A stretch of DNA of 64,000 nt from Nocardioides sp. 503 (GTDB lineage Bacteria > Actinomycetota > Actinomycetes > Propionibacteriales > Nocardioidaceae): the NCBI RefSeq assembly GCF_004522095.1, contig NZ_SPUI01000003.1, positions 62,001 through 126,000 on the forward strand. Direction: 5' to 3'. The notes under the pieces are model-generated. The model saw only the letters and a list, made by a program, of their open reading frames with translations. It made no database searches and was not told the DNA's origin. The position numbers and the translations under genes are program-made. Shown piece by piece: positions 8,726 to 17,156 of this stretch. Numbering within the stretch: position 1 is the stretch's first letter; each line of letters begins with the position of its first letter.

Positions 8726-9595
8726 ATGTCGCGCGTCGACGTCCGCAAGACCTACAAGCTGTTCATCGGCGGCGCCTTCCCGCGCTCGGAGTCGGGCTAC
8801 TCCTACGTCGTGCACGACTCGAAGGGGGCCTTCGTGGCCAACGCCGCGCTCGCCTCGCGCAAGGACGCCCGCGACGCCGTGGTCGCGGCGCGCAAGGCCT
8901 TCGGCGGGTGGGCCGGCAAGACCGCCTACAACCGTGCGCAGATCCTCTACCGCATCGCCGAGATCATGGAGGACCGCCGGCCCCAGCTCGTGCAGGCCGT
9001 CCGGCAGTCCGAGGGGCTCTCGGGCTCGCGCGCGGAGAAGGTGCTCGACGAGTCGATCGACCGCCTGGTCTGGTACGCCGGCTGGGCCGACAAGCTGACC
9101 CAGGTCGTCGGCAACGCCAACCCCGTCGCCGGTCCCTTCTTCAACCTCTCCACCCCCGAGCCGACCGGCGTGGTCGCCGTCCTCGCCCCGCAGGAGTCCT
9201 CGCTGCTCGGGCTCATCAGCGCGGTCGCACCGGTCATCGTCACGGGCAACACCGCGGTCGTCGTGTCGTCCTACCAGCGGCCGCTGCCGGCGGTGACGTT
9301 CGCGGAGTGCCTGGCGACGTCTGACGTGCCGGGCGGGGTGGTCAACATCCTCACCGGTGACGCCTCGACCATCGCCCCGTGGCTGGCCTCCCACATGGAC
9401 GTCAACGCCATCGACCTGCTGGGCGTCGCCGGCGACACCGAGCTCACCACCTCGCTCGAGGTCGCTGCGGCCGACAACCTCAAGCGGGTGCGGCGCGCGC
9501 CCGCCGCCGAGCCCGACTTCGCTACTGACCCCGGGCTCGACGCGATGACGGCGTTCGTGGAGACCAAGACCGTGTGGCACCCCATCGGCGTCTGA
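8726..9595 (+). CDS. Half-length aldehyde dehydrogenase-like protein without catalytic cysteine
   Basis: A 289-residue protein that aligns by eye with the N-terminal half of aldehyde dehydrogenases: LYRIAEIMEDRRPQLVQAV, YAGWADKL, TGVVAVLAPQESSLLGLI and ADNLKRV. It stops before the catalytic domain, so there is no nucleophilic Cys, and FTGS is replaced by LLGV. A disabling mutation is unlikely because the ends and codon use are clean. ALDH16 enzymes carry just such a second, Cys-less domain fused to a full one. Here the two are adjacent genes (481 + 289 = 770 residues). It probably acts as a structural partner. The start may also be GTG 8720. Confidence 0.8.
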   Translation: MSRVDVRKTYKLFIGGAFPRSESGYSYVVHDSKGAFVANAALASRKDARDAVVAARKAFGGWAGKTAYNRAQILYRIAEIMEDRRPQLVQAVRQSEGLSGSRAEKVLDESIDRLVWYAGWADKLTQVVGNANPVAGPFFNLSTPEPTGVVAVLAPQESSLLGLISAVAPVIVTGNTAVVVSSYQRPLPAVTFAECLATSDVPGGVVNILTGDASTIAPWLASHMDVNAIDLLGVAGDTELTTSLEVAAADNLKRVRRAPAAEPDFATDPGLDAMTAFVETKTVWHPIGV

Positions 9596-9606
9596 GCGCC
9601 GACCCG

Positions 9607-10275
9607 ATGGCCAAGCCCCGCGGCACCACCCACGCACCTCACCTCTCCCCCGTCCAGCACGGCGTGCTGACCGCGGGGACGCCCGACCTCCTCGTCGCGA
9701 ACGCCGACCTGGAGGGCCTGTCCTTCGTCGACCTGGACCTGCCCTTGCTGTCGATGGGCGGCGCCTCGCTCGACGACTGCGCGGTCACCGGCGTGGTCGC
9801 GGCCGAGGCCGACTGGCGCTCCACCCAGCTGCGCGAGACGACGTTCGAGCGGCTCAACGTGCCGGTCATGCGGGCGCCGCGCGGGGTGTGGCGCGACGTC
9901 AGCCTGAGCGGCGCCCGGCTCGGCTCGGTCGAGGCCTACGAGACGTCCTGGCAGTCGGTGCACTTCGTCGGCTGCAAGCTCAGCTTCGTCAACCTGCGCG
10001 GCGCGGAGCTGCTCGACGTGGCCTTCACCGACTGCGTCATCGAGGAGCTGGACCTGCTGTCCACCTCCGCGCGCCGCATCGCATTCCCCGGCACCCGCAT
10101 CGGCCGCCTCAACCTCCAGCAGGCCCGACTCGAGCACGTCGACCTCCGCGGCTGCGAGCTCGAGTCCGTCGACGGCCTCGACGGCCTGCGCGGCGTCACC
10201 ATCAGCCCCGCCCAGCTCGATCTCCTCGCGCCGCTCCTCGCCCGCGAGAAGGGGCTCAAGGTCGAGAACGCCTGA
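9607..10275 (+). CDS. Pentapeptide-repeat-like protein
   Basis: A 222-residue cytoplasmic protein with no signal peptide. From about residue 30 to 190 it shows degenerate five-residue periodicity with Leu/Phe every fifth position (LSGARLGSVEAYETSW, LSFVNLRGAELLDVAF, LNLQQARLEHVDLRG), as expected for a right-handed quadrilateral beta-helix. The C-terminal tail (AQLDLLAPLLAREKGLKVEN) is typical of actinobacterial relatives. It begins 12 bp after the half-length aldehyde dehydrogenase, possibly on the same mRNA. No function can be assigned. Confidence 0.75.
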   Translation: MAKPRGTTHAPHLSPVQHGVLTAGTPDLLVANADLEGLSFVDLDLPLLSMGGASLDDCAVTGVVAAEADWRSTQLRETTFERLNVPVMRAPRGVWRDVSLSGARLGSVEAYETSWQSVHFVGCKLSFVNLRGAELLDVAFTDCVIEELDLLSTSARRIAFPGTRIGRLNLQQARLEHVDLRGCELESVDGLDGLRGVTISPAQLDLLAPLLAREKGLKVENA

Positions 10276-10293
10276 GGCGTCCTGCGGCGGAGA

Positions 10294-10356
10294 TTCACCG
10301 GGTACCCGGTGAAACTCACGCTTCCCGTACGAAGCTTCATGCCGGAAGCGTGAGTT
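10294..10356. repeat. Double-palindrome repeat, copy 1
   Basis: Hairpin A is the perfect palindrome TTCACCGGGTACCCGGTGAA (10294-10313). Hairpin B pairs AACTCACGCTTCC (10313-10325) with GGAAGCGTGAGTT (10344-10356). The same unit occurs at 12108-12176 and 49450-49519. In this copy the outer left arm of hairpin A is degraded. It lies between convergent genes, so it may act as a two-way terminator. Confidence 0.85.
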
Positions 10357-10395
10357 CCGTACAGGCACTGGGGCAGGAGTGACGGACGCGCCCGG

Positions 10396-11349
10396 TCACC
10401 CCTGCGACGCCGAGAACCGTTGCCGGTACGACGTCGGCGTGGTCGAGTACGCCGCCACGAAGTTCTGCCGGAAGGTCACCGCGCCGCTGAAGCCGCACGC
10501 CTCGGCGATGCGGGCGACGGGCCAGGTCGTCGTCTCGAGGAGCCGACGGGCCTGGTCCAGGCGCCGCGCGAGGACCCACCGAGCGGGCGTGGTGCCGGTC
10601 GCCTCCGCGAACCGACGGGTGAAGTTGCGGCGACTCATCCGGGCGTGCTCGGCGAGGTCGTCGACCGAGAGCCGCTCGTCGAGGTGACCCACTGCCCAGT
10701 CCAGGGTGGGGCCGAGGTGCCCGACGCCGCCGGGCTCCGGCATGGGACGGTCGATGTACTGCGCCTGGTCGCCGTCGCGGTGCGGCGCCACGACGAGGTG
10801 CCGCGCCACGGTCGCCGCAGCCGTGGCGCCGAGGTGGGTGCGGACCAGGTGCAGGCAGGCGTCGATCGCGGACGCCGTACCGGCGGAGGTCAGGACGTCG
10901 CCGTGGTCGCGGTAGAGCGCGGCGGGGTCGACCGTGACCGTCGGCCGTCGACGGGCGAGCTCCTCCACCGCACCCCAGTGCGTGACCGCCTCCCGGCCGT
11001 CCAGCAGCCCGCTGTCCACCACCGGGAACGCGCCCAGGCAGAGGCCGGCGACCTGCCCGCCGCGGGCCTGCGCCGCCCGGATCCTGGCCAGCAGGGGCTC
11101 GCCCGTGGGGCGCAGGTCCGTCGGCCACGACGGCAGCACGAGCAGGTCGGCGTGCTCGGCCGCCTCGGGGCCGGCGACGTCCTCGATCCGGGGACCCTCG
11201 GCGGTCCGCACGCCGCGGCCGTCCTCGGTCCAGACGACGGGGTCCCAGCCGGTCGCGAGGCCCTGCCGGCCCACCTCGCCGAAGACCAGCAGCGGGGCGG
11301 CGAGGTGGAACATCGTGATGCCGTCGAAGGCGAGGACAGCGATACGCAT
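10396..11349 (-). CDS. GlxA-type transcriptional regulator (DJ-1/PfpI domain + AraC HTH)
   Basis: A 317-residue protein. Residues 1-170 form a class I glutamine-amidotransferase-like/DJ-1 fold (MRIAVLAFDGITMFHLAAP, AGLCLGAFPV with the conserved elbow Cys, then TSAGTASAIDACLHLV). Residues about 215-312 form two AraC-type helix-turn-helices (LSVDDLAEHARMSRRNFTRR and WPVARIAEACGFSGAVTFRQ). Such proteins sense an unknown small molecule. The cysteine hydrolase gene diverges from it and is a plausible target. The roughly 100-bp shared promoter region shows no operator I can define. Confidence 0.85.
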   Translation of the reverse strand: MRIAVLAFDGITMFHLAAPLLVFGEVGRQGLATGWDPVVWTEDGRGVRTAEGPRIEDVAGPEAAEHADLLVLPSWPTDLRPTGEPLLARIRAAQARGGQVAGLCLGAFPVVDSGLLDGREAVTHWGAVEELARRRPTVTVDPAALYRDHGDVLTSAGTASAIDACLHLVRTHLGATAAATVARHLVVAPHRDGDQAQYIDRPMPEPGGVGHLGPTLDWAVGHLDERLSVDDLAEHARMSRRNFTRRFAEATGTTPARWVLARRLDQARRLLETTTWPVARIAEACGFSGAVTFRQNFVAAYSTTPTSYRQRFSASQG

Positions 11350-11450
11350 GTTGGCCCGATCTCATCGAAAGACGTCATTCGTGCCGCTCACGGTAGCGCC
11401 CCGGTCGCGGGAGGCTGGTGCCCCACCGACCGTCCATCCCCGGGAGAGAC

Positions 11451-12086
11451 ATGTCCGCGCCTCGCAGAGCCCTCGTCGTCGTCGACGTCCAGCAGGAGTA
11501 CTTCGACGGGATCCTGCAGATCCAGGCCCCGTCGCGCGAGCACACGCTCGCGAACGTCGTCACCGCCCTCGACGTCGCGCGTGAGCACGACCTGCCGGTC
11601 GTCGTCGTGCAGCACCAGCTGCCGGAGGGTGCCCCGGTCTTCGCCGTCGGCAGCGACAGCTGGGCGCTGCACCCCGAGGTGGAGCGGCGGCTGCAGCCGA
11701 CCTGGAAGCGCGCCACGAAGGACAAGGGCAGCGTCTTCGCCGGCACCGACGTCGCGGCGTGGTTGGCCGAGCAGGACGTCGACACCGTCACGATCGTCGG
11801 CTACATGACCAACAACTGCGACCTCGCCTCCGCGGTGGGTGCCGAGGAGCTCGGCCTGGCCGCCGAGGTGCTCTCCGACGCCAGCGGCGCGATCCACCTC
11901 GCCAACGAGGCCGGCAAGGTCTCGGCCGACCAGCTGCACGAGACGCTCCTGGTCCTGCTGCACTCCAACTTCGCCGCCGTCGCGACGACCGAGTCCTGGG
12001 CCACCGCCGTCGCCGCGGGCGAGCCGCTGCCCAAGAGCGACCTGGGCACCTCGGCCACGCAGGGCCGCGCCGCGTTCGGCGGCTGA
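11451..12086 (+). CDS. Isochorismatase-family cysteine hydrolase
   Basis: A 211-residue protein of the usual family length. The catalytic Asp12 is in VVVDVQQEYFDG, a Lys lies in the PTWKRATKDKGSVFAGT segment, and the nucleophile is Cys123 in GYMTNNCD. The following cis-peptide region and ASGAIHLANEAG match the family. Substrates range from isochorismate to nicotinamide and N-carbamoyl compounds, so the reaction is unassigned. GGAGAG precedes ATG 11451. Its divergence from the GlxA-type regulator suggests regulation by it. Confidence 0.85.
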   Translation: MSAPRRALVVVDVQQEYFDGILQIQAPSREHTLANVVTALDVAREHDLPVVVVQHQLPEGAPVFAVGSDSWALHPEVERRLQPTWKRATKDKGSVFAGTDVAAWLAEQDVDTVTIVGYMTNNCDLASAVGAEELGLAAEVLSDASGAIHLANEAGKVSADQLHETLLVLLHSNFAAVATTESWATAVAAGEPLPKSDLGTSATQGRAAFGG

Positions 12087-12107
12087 ACGACGAGCTCCGC
12101 CGGGGCG

Positions 12108-12176
12108 GTGAGTTTCACCGGGTACCCGGTGAAACTCACGCTTCCGGCATGAAGCTTCGTACGGGAAGCGTGAGTT
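12108..12176. repeat. Double-palindrome repeat, copy 2
   Basis: Hairpin A (12108-12139) is a perfect 32-bp palindrome centred on GGGTACCC. Hairpin B pairs AACTCACGCTTCC (12133-12145) with GGAAGCGTGAGTT (12164-12176). The two hairpins share the AACTCAC arm, so only one can form at a time. The copy lies between the convergent cysteine hydrolase and NAD-GDH genes. Confidence 0.88.
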
Positions 12177-12241
12177 CCTCGACGCCACTGTGACGCGTGG
12201 GACGACGACCCGCCTCGCCGGTCGACCACCCGCGCGAAGCC

Positions 12242-15200
12242 CTACGCCAGCAGGCCCCGCACCACGCGCAGGCCGACCGACATGCGGGCCAGGTCGCCGG
12301 CGTCGTCGGTGCAGATCTCCTGCAGGGTGGTGGCGGCGCGGGCGACCACGACCGCGTCGGACTCCTCCCACTCGGCGATCCGCACGGGTGCGGGGTCGTC
12401 GGCCGAGGTCGCGACCAGCACCTGGTGGGTGAGCTGGGCGTGGACGGCGTGCAGGTCGTCGCGCAGGGCCGCGCGGGCCATGGTCTGCCAGCGGTCCTCG
12501 CGCGGCAACCCGAGGATGCGCTGCACCAGCGACGGCAGGCCGAGCCGCTCCCCCAGCGCGAAGTGCACGCGCGCGACGACCGTCGGGTCGTAGGACTCGC
12601 GCTGGGCGATCTCGATGATGTTGAGCAGCATGTACGACGGCGGCAGCACCGCCACCCGCGTGGCCAGCTCCTCGGGGACGCCCTTGGCCACGAGCGCGTC
12701 GCGCCGCTCCTCGTACGCCGTGAGCTCGCGGCCGGTCATCAGGTCGGGCAGCTGCGCCATCGTCTGGCGCAGCGGGTCGGCGAACAGCTCGACGGTCGCC
12801 TGGCTGTCCAGCGGCGGGCGCCGGTTGCTGACGAGCCAGCGCGAGGCCCGCTCGACGAGGGTGCGCATCTCCAGGCGCATGCGGGTCTGCACGGACGCGT
12901 CCAGCCGGTTGTCGAGGCCCTTGATCTCCTCGCGCAGCGGCAGCGACCCGAACACCTCGCGCGCCACGAAGTTGGCGCGCACGAGGTCGGCCGCGTCCGC
13001 GCCGGTCTCCCCGGCCAGGCGCGGCCAGTAGGTCATGCCCGCGCCGTTGACCAGGTCGTTGACGACCTGGGTCACGATGATCTCGCGGCGCAGCGGGTGC
13101 TCGGTGAGCGGACCCTCGAAGCCCTCGCGGATCTGGCGGGGGAAGTAGGCCTTGAGGTCCAGGTCGAGGTAGGGGTCGTCGGGCAGCTCGGAGTCGAGCA
13201 GCTCGTCGGCGAGGACGATCTTGGTCCACGCCATGAGCACCGACAGCTCGGGGACGGTGAGGCCCTCCCGGCGCTCCAGGCGGCGGCGTACCTCGCGCCT
13301 GGACGGCAGGCCCTCGATCTCGCGGTCGAGCCGGCCGTCGCTCTCCAGCTTCTTCATCCAGAACTCGTGGACGTGCAGCAGCGGGACGGCGTTGGCGGCC
13401 GCGTTGGCCAGCGCGAGGTTCTGCTCGTAGTTGTCGCGCAGCACCAGGTCGGCGACCTCGTCGGTCATCTCCACGAGCACCTTGTTGCGCTGCTTCTCGG
13501 TGAGGTCGCCGGCGTGCACGACCCGGTCGAGCAGGATCTTGAGGTTGACCTCGTGGTCGGAGGTGTCGACGCCGGCGGAGTTGTCGATGAAGTCGGTGTT
13601 CATCCGCCCGCCGCCGCGGGCGTACTCGATGCGCCCGGCCTGCGTGAAGCCGAGGTTGCCGCCTTCGCCGACGCACCGCACGCGCAGGTCTCCGCCGTCG
13701 ACGCGGATCGCGTCGTTGGCCTTGTCGCCGGCCGCGGCGTGGGGCTCGTCCGCGCCCTTCACGTAGGTGCCGATGCCGCCGTTCCAGAGCAGGTCGGCGG
13801 GCGCGAGCAGGATCGCCCGCATCAGCTCGGCCGGCGTCATCGCCTCGACGCCGTCCTCGATGCCCAGCGCGGAGCGGATCGGGTCGTTGAGCCTGATCGA
13901 CTTGGCCGAGCGCGGGAAGACGCCGCCACCCTCGGAGATCAGGGCCCGGTCGTAGTCGCGCCACGACGAGCGCGGCAGCTCGAAGAGCCGCCGCCGCTCG
14001 GCGTACGACGTCGCCGCGTCGGGCGACGGGTCGAGGAAGATGTCGCGGTGGTCGAACGCCGCCAGCAGGCGGGTGTGCTCGGAGCACAGCAGTCCGTTGC
14101 CGAACACGTCGCCGGACATGTCGCCGACGCCCACGCAGGTGTGGTCCTCGGTCTGGCAGTCGACGCCCATCTCGCGGAAGTGCCGGCGCACCGAGACCCA
14201 GGCGCCGCGCGCGGTGATGCCCATCGCCTTGTGGTCGTAGCCGACCGACCCTCCGCTCGCGAAGGCGTCGCCGAGCCAGAAGCCGTAGTCCTTCGCGACG
14301 CCGTTGGCGATGTCGGAGAACGTGGCAGTCCCCTTGTCGGCGGCCACCACGAGGTAGGAGTCGTCGCCGTCGTGGCGCACGACCTGGCGCGGCGGGACGG
14401 TCTCGCCCTCGACGAGGTTGTCGGTGATGTCGAGCAGCCCGGAGATGAAGGTCTGGTAGCAGGCGATGCCCTCGGCCAGCCACGCGTCGCGGTCCGAGGA
14501 GTCGGGCAGCTGCTTGCAGAAGAAGCCGCCCTTGGCACCCACCGGCACGATCACGGTGTTCTTGACCATCTGCGCCTTGACCAGCCCGAGCACCTCGGTG
14601 CGGAAGTCGTCGCGCCGGTCGGACCAGCGCAGGCCCCCGCGCGCGACGGACCCGAAGCGCAGGTGGACGCCCTCGACGCGCGGGGAGTAGACGAAGATCT
14701 CGAAGCGCGGCCGCGGCTCCGGCAGGTCCGGGATGCTCGACGGCTCGAGCTTGAAGGACATGTAGGGGTGCGGGCCGCCGTCGACGGTCTGGAAGTAGTT
14801 GGTGCGCAGCGTCGCCAGCACGTGGGTGAGGTAGGAGCGCAGGATCCGGTCGTGGTCGAGGCTCGCCACGTCGTCCAGGGCGCGCGCGATGCGCTGCCGG
14901 ACGTCCTCGACGCGCGCGGTCCGCTCGTCGGCGTCGGCGGCGGTGTCGTCGGTCCCGGGGTCGAAGCGCACCTCGAAGAGGCGCACCAGCAGCCGCGTGA
15001 TGTCGACGTTGCTGCCGAGCGCGTCCTCGATGTAGTCGAGGGCGAACGGCGAGCCGCCCTGGCGCATGTACTTCGCGTAGGCGCGCAGCACCGTGGCCTG
15101 GCGCCAGGTCAGCCCGGCGCCCAGCACCAGCGCGTTGAACCCGTCGATCTCGTTGAAGCCGTCCCAGACCGCACGCAGCGCGTCCTGGAAGGGCTCGCGC

Positions 15201-17101
15201 GACCCCGCGGGCAGGGATCGCCCGTAGCGCAGCCCGAACTCGTAGACGTACGACGGACGCTCCAGGCCGGCGAGGGCGTAGGGCCGCTCGTCGACGACCT
15301 CCACGCCCATGGAGGAGAGCATCGGCAGGATCTCCGAGAGCGACAGCGGCTCCCCGATGCGGAAGACCTTGAGCCGCGCCTCACCGCGCCCGGCGTCGAG
15401 CTCCTCGTAGAGCGACAGGTCGATGCCCTCGTCGCCCTGGATCGCCTCGAGGCGACCGAGGTCGACGGCGGCGGTGCGGGCGAGGAAGTCCTCCTTGTAG
15501 GCCTCCGGGAACGAGTCGGCGTAGCGGCGCCCGAGGATCGAGCCGCTCTCCTCGCCGTACTGCGCGATCACCGCGGAGGTGAAGTCGTCGCGCCACGACC
15601 GTGAGGCCTCCCCCAGCCGGCGCTCCAGCTCCTGGGTGTCCACGTCGGGGATCGACTCGCCCTTGGGCAGGCGGACGACGAAGTGGACGCGCGCGGTCGT
15701 GGACTCGTTGATGCGCACGGTGAACTCCACGGACTCGCCGCCGAAGCGGTCCTGGAGGATCTTGGCGAACCGCTCGCGGACGGTGGTGTTGTAGCGGTCG
15801 CGCGGCAGGTAGACGAGCACGGAGACGTAGCGACCGTAGGTGTCGCGACGCACGAACAGCCTGAGCGCACGGCGCTCCCGCGCGACCATCGCGGCCTCGA
15901 CCATGGGGGCCAGCTCGTCGACGGGGGTGTGGAACAGCTCGTCGCGGGGGTAGGTCTCCAGCGTGTCCATCAGGGCCTTGCCCGCGTGGCTGCGCGCGTC
16001 GAAGCCGCTGCGGCGCAGCACGGCCTCGGCCTTCTCGCGGATCAGCGGGATCCGCAGCAGCGACTCGGTGTAGGCGGCGCTGGAGAACAGCCCGAGGAAG
16101 CGGCGCTCGCCCGTGACCTCGCCGTCGGCGCCGAACGTCTTGACCCCGACGTAGTCGAGGTACGCCGGCCGGTGCACGGTGGCGCGCGAGTTGGCCTTCG
16201 CCAGCACCAGCAGGGTCTTCTCCCGGGCCTTGGCCTTGACCAGCTCGGGCAGCCGGCCGAACGAGTCGGACATCGCCTGGTCGGCGCGCAGGATGCCGAG
16301 ACCGGTGCCGGGCACGGCCCGCAGGAAGTCGTCGTCGTCCTCGCGCTCCAAGGCGTACTCGCGGTAGCCGAGGAACGTGAAGTGCTCGTCGGAGAGCCAC
16401 GACAGCAGCTCGGCGGCCTGCCGGACCTCGTCGGGCGCCAGCGGCGGCGGGTCGGCGCGGAGGCCGTCGACGATGTCCTTGACCTGGGCGTGCATCCTCT
16501 CCCAGTCCTCGACCGACTCGCGAACATCGCGCAGCACCCGCTGCACGGCGTCGACGATCTCCGCGGGGTCGTCCTCCTCACGGAGGCGGTCGATCTCCAC
16601 GTGCATCCACGACTCGCGCACGGCGTCGTCGTCGGGGGCGCTCGACCCGTCGTCGACCGGGCGGACCTCCTGGAGGGCGCCGGTGATGTCGCGCACCACG
16701 TCGTAGTTGGGGTGGATGACCAGGTGCACGTCGCGCAGCTGGCGCGAGAGCTCCATCGTCAGCGAGTCCACGAGGAACGGCATGTCGTCGACGACGACCT
16801 CGACCACCGAGTGGCCGCCGGCCGACCAGCCGTGGTCGCTCAGGGTGGGGGTGAGCACCCGGACCCGTGCGGTGCCCTGGGGGCGCTCCTGGGCCAACCG
16901 GTAGTGCGAGACCAGGGCGCCGTAGACGTCGACGTCGCTGCGCTCCAGCAGGTCCTCGGGGGCGACGTGGCGGTAGTAGGCCCGCAGCAGCGCATCCACC
17001 CGGTCCTGGGGTGGGCCGCCCGTGCCCTTCTTGCTGAGGGCCAGGCCGATCGCCTGGTCGAGGAGCTCGGCCTTGTCCACATCCTGCGTCGTCGTTGACA
17101 C
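12242..17101 (-). CDS. gdh: NAD-dependent glutamate dehydrogenase, 180-kDa type
   Basis: The 1619-residue length is diagnostic for the large catabolic NAD-GDH found in Streptomyces, mycobacteria and Pseudomonas. The enzyme deaminates glutamate to 2-oxoglutarate and ammonium in the cytoplasm. The long N-terminal part contains ACT-like regulatory regions (MPFLVDSLTMELSRQLRDVH). The catalytic core has GLRWSDRRDDFRTEVLGLVK and VPVGAKGGFF, with the active-site Lys near residue 857. The tryptophan dioxygenase gene precedes it by 55 bp on the same strand and may be co-transcribed. Control in relatives is allosteric and by phosphorylated GarA; nothing in this sequence shows that. Confidence 0.95.
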   Translation of the reverse strand: MSTTTQDVDKAELLDQAIGLALSKKGTGGPPQDRVDALLRAYYRHVAPEDLLERSDVDVYGALVSHYRLAQERPQGTARVRVLTPTLSDHGWSAGGHSVVEVVVDDMPFLVDSLTMELSRQLRDVHLVIHPNYDVVRDITGALQEVRPVDDGSSAPDDDAVRESWMHVEIDRLREEDDPAEIVDAVQRVLRDVRESVEDWERMHAQVKDIVDGLRADPPPLAPDEVRQAAELLSWLSDEHFTFLGYREYALEREDDDDFLRAVPGTGLGILRADQAMSDSFGRLPELVKAKAREKTLLVLAKANSRATVHRPAYLDYVGVKTFGADGEVTGERRFLGLFSSAAYTESLLRIPLIREKAEAVLRRSGFDARSHAGKALMDTLETYPRDELFHTPVDELAPMVEAAMVARERRALRLFVRRDTYGRYVSVLVYLPRDRYNTTVRERFAKILQDRFGGESVEFTVRINESTTARVHFVVRLPKGESIPDVDTQELERRLGEASRSWRDDFTSAVIAQYGEESGSILGRRYADSFPEAYKEDFLARTAAVDLGRLEAIQGDEGIDLSLYEELDAGRGEARLKVFRIGEPLSLSEILPMLSSMGVEVVDERPYALAGLERPSYVYEFGLRYGRSLPAGSREPFQDALRAVWDGFNEIDGFNALVLGAGLTWRQATVLRAYAKYMRQGGSPFALDYIEDALGSNVDITRLLVRLFEVRFDPGTDDTAADADERTARVEDVRQRIARALDDVASLDHDRILRSYLTHVLATLRTNYFQTVDGGPHPYMSFKLEPSSIPDLPEPRPRFEIFVYSPRVEGVHLRFGSVARGGLRWSDRRDDFRTEVLGLVKAQMVKNTVIVPVGAKGGFFCKQLPDSSDRDAWLAEGIACYQTFISGLLDITDNLVEGETVPPRQVVRHDGDDSYLVVAADKGTATFSDIANGVAKDYGFWLGDAFASGGSVGYDHKAMGITARGAWVSVRRHFREMGVDCQTEDHTCVGVGDMSGDVFGNGLLCSEHTRLLAAFDHRDIFLDPSPDAATSYAERRRLFELPRSSWRDYDRALISEGGGVFPRSAKSIRLNDPIRSALGIEDGVEAMTPAELMRAILLAPADLLWNGGIGTYVKGADEPHAAAGDKANDAIRVDGGDLRVRCVGEGGNLGFTQAGRIEYARGGGRMNTDFIDNSAGVDTSDHEVNLKILLDRVVHAGDLTEKQRNKVLVEMTDEVADLVLRDNYEQNLALANAAANAVPLLHVHEFWMKKLESDGRLDREIEGLPSRREVRRRLERREGLTVPELSVLMAWTKIVLADELLDSELPDDPYLDLDLKAYFPRQIREGFEGPLTEHPLRREIIVTQVVNDLVNGAGMTYWPRLAGETGADAADLVRANFVAREVFGSLPLREEIKGLDNRLDASVQTRMRLEMRTLVERASRWLVSNRRPPLDSQATVELFADPLRQTMAQLPDLMTGRELTAYEERRDALVAKGVPEELATRVAVLPPSYMLLNIIEIAQRESYDPTVVARVHFALGERLGLPSLVQRILGLPREDRWQTMARAALRDDLHAVHAQLTHQVLVATSADDPAPVRIAEWEESDAVVVARAATTLQEICTDDAGDLARMSVGLRVVRGLLA

Positions 17102-17156
17102 GCTCCGACACTAGGTCGTCGGGTGCGCCATGTCACAACGCGGGGCCGGGGCGGGC

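Noticed and set aside
8726-9595. Truncated pseudogene of an aldehyde dehydrogenase
   Set aside because: Clean ends, coupled start, normal codon use and resemblance to the second domain of ALDH16 argue for a functional short protein.
10294-12176. CRISPR array
   Set aside because: Only two palindromic copies 1.8 kb apart with genes between; no regular spacer-repeat pattern and no cas genes.
12197-15604. Very long open frame (over 1100 codons) on the plus strand opposite NAD-GDH
   Set aside because: It is an antisense shadow caused by high GC; its sequence is a low-complexity Arg/Val/Gly/Asp/His mixture and the minus-strand frame is an unmistakable NAD-GDH.
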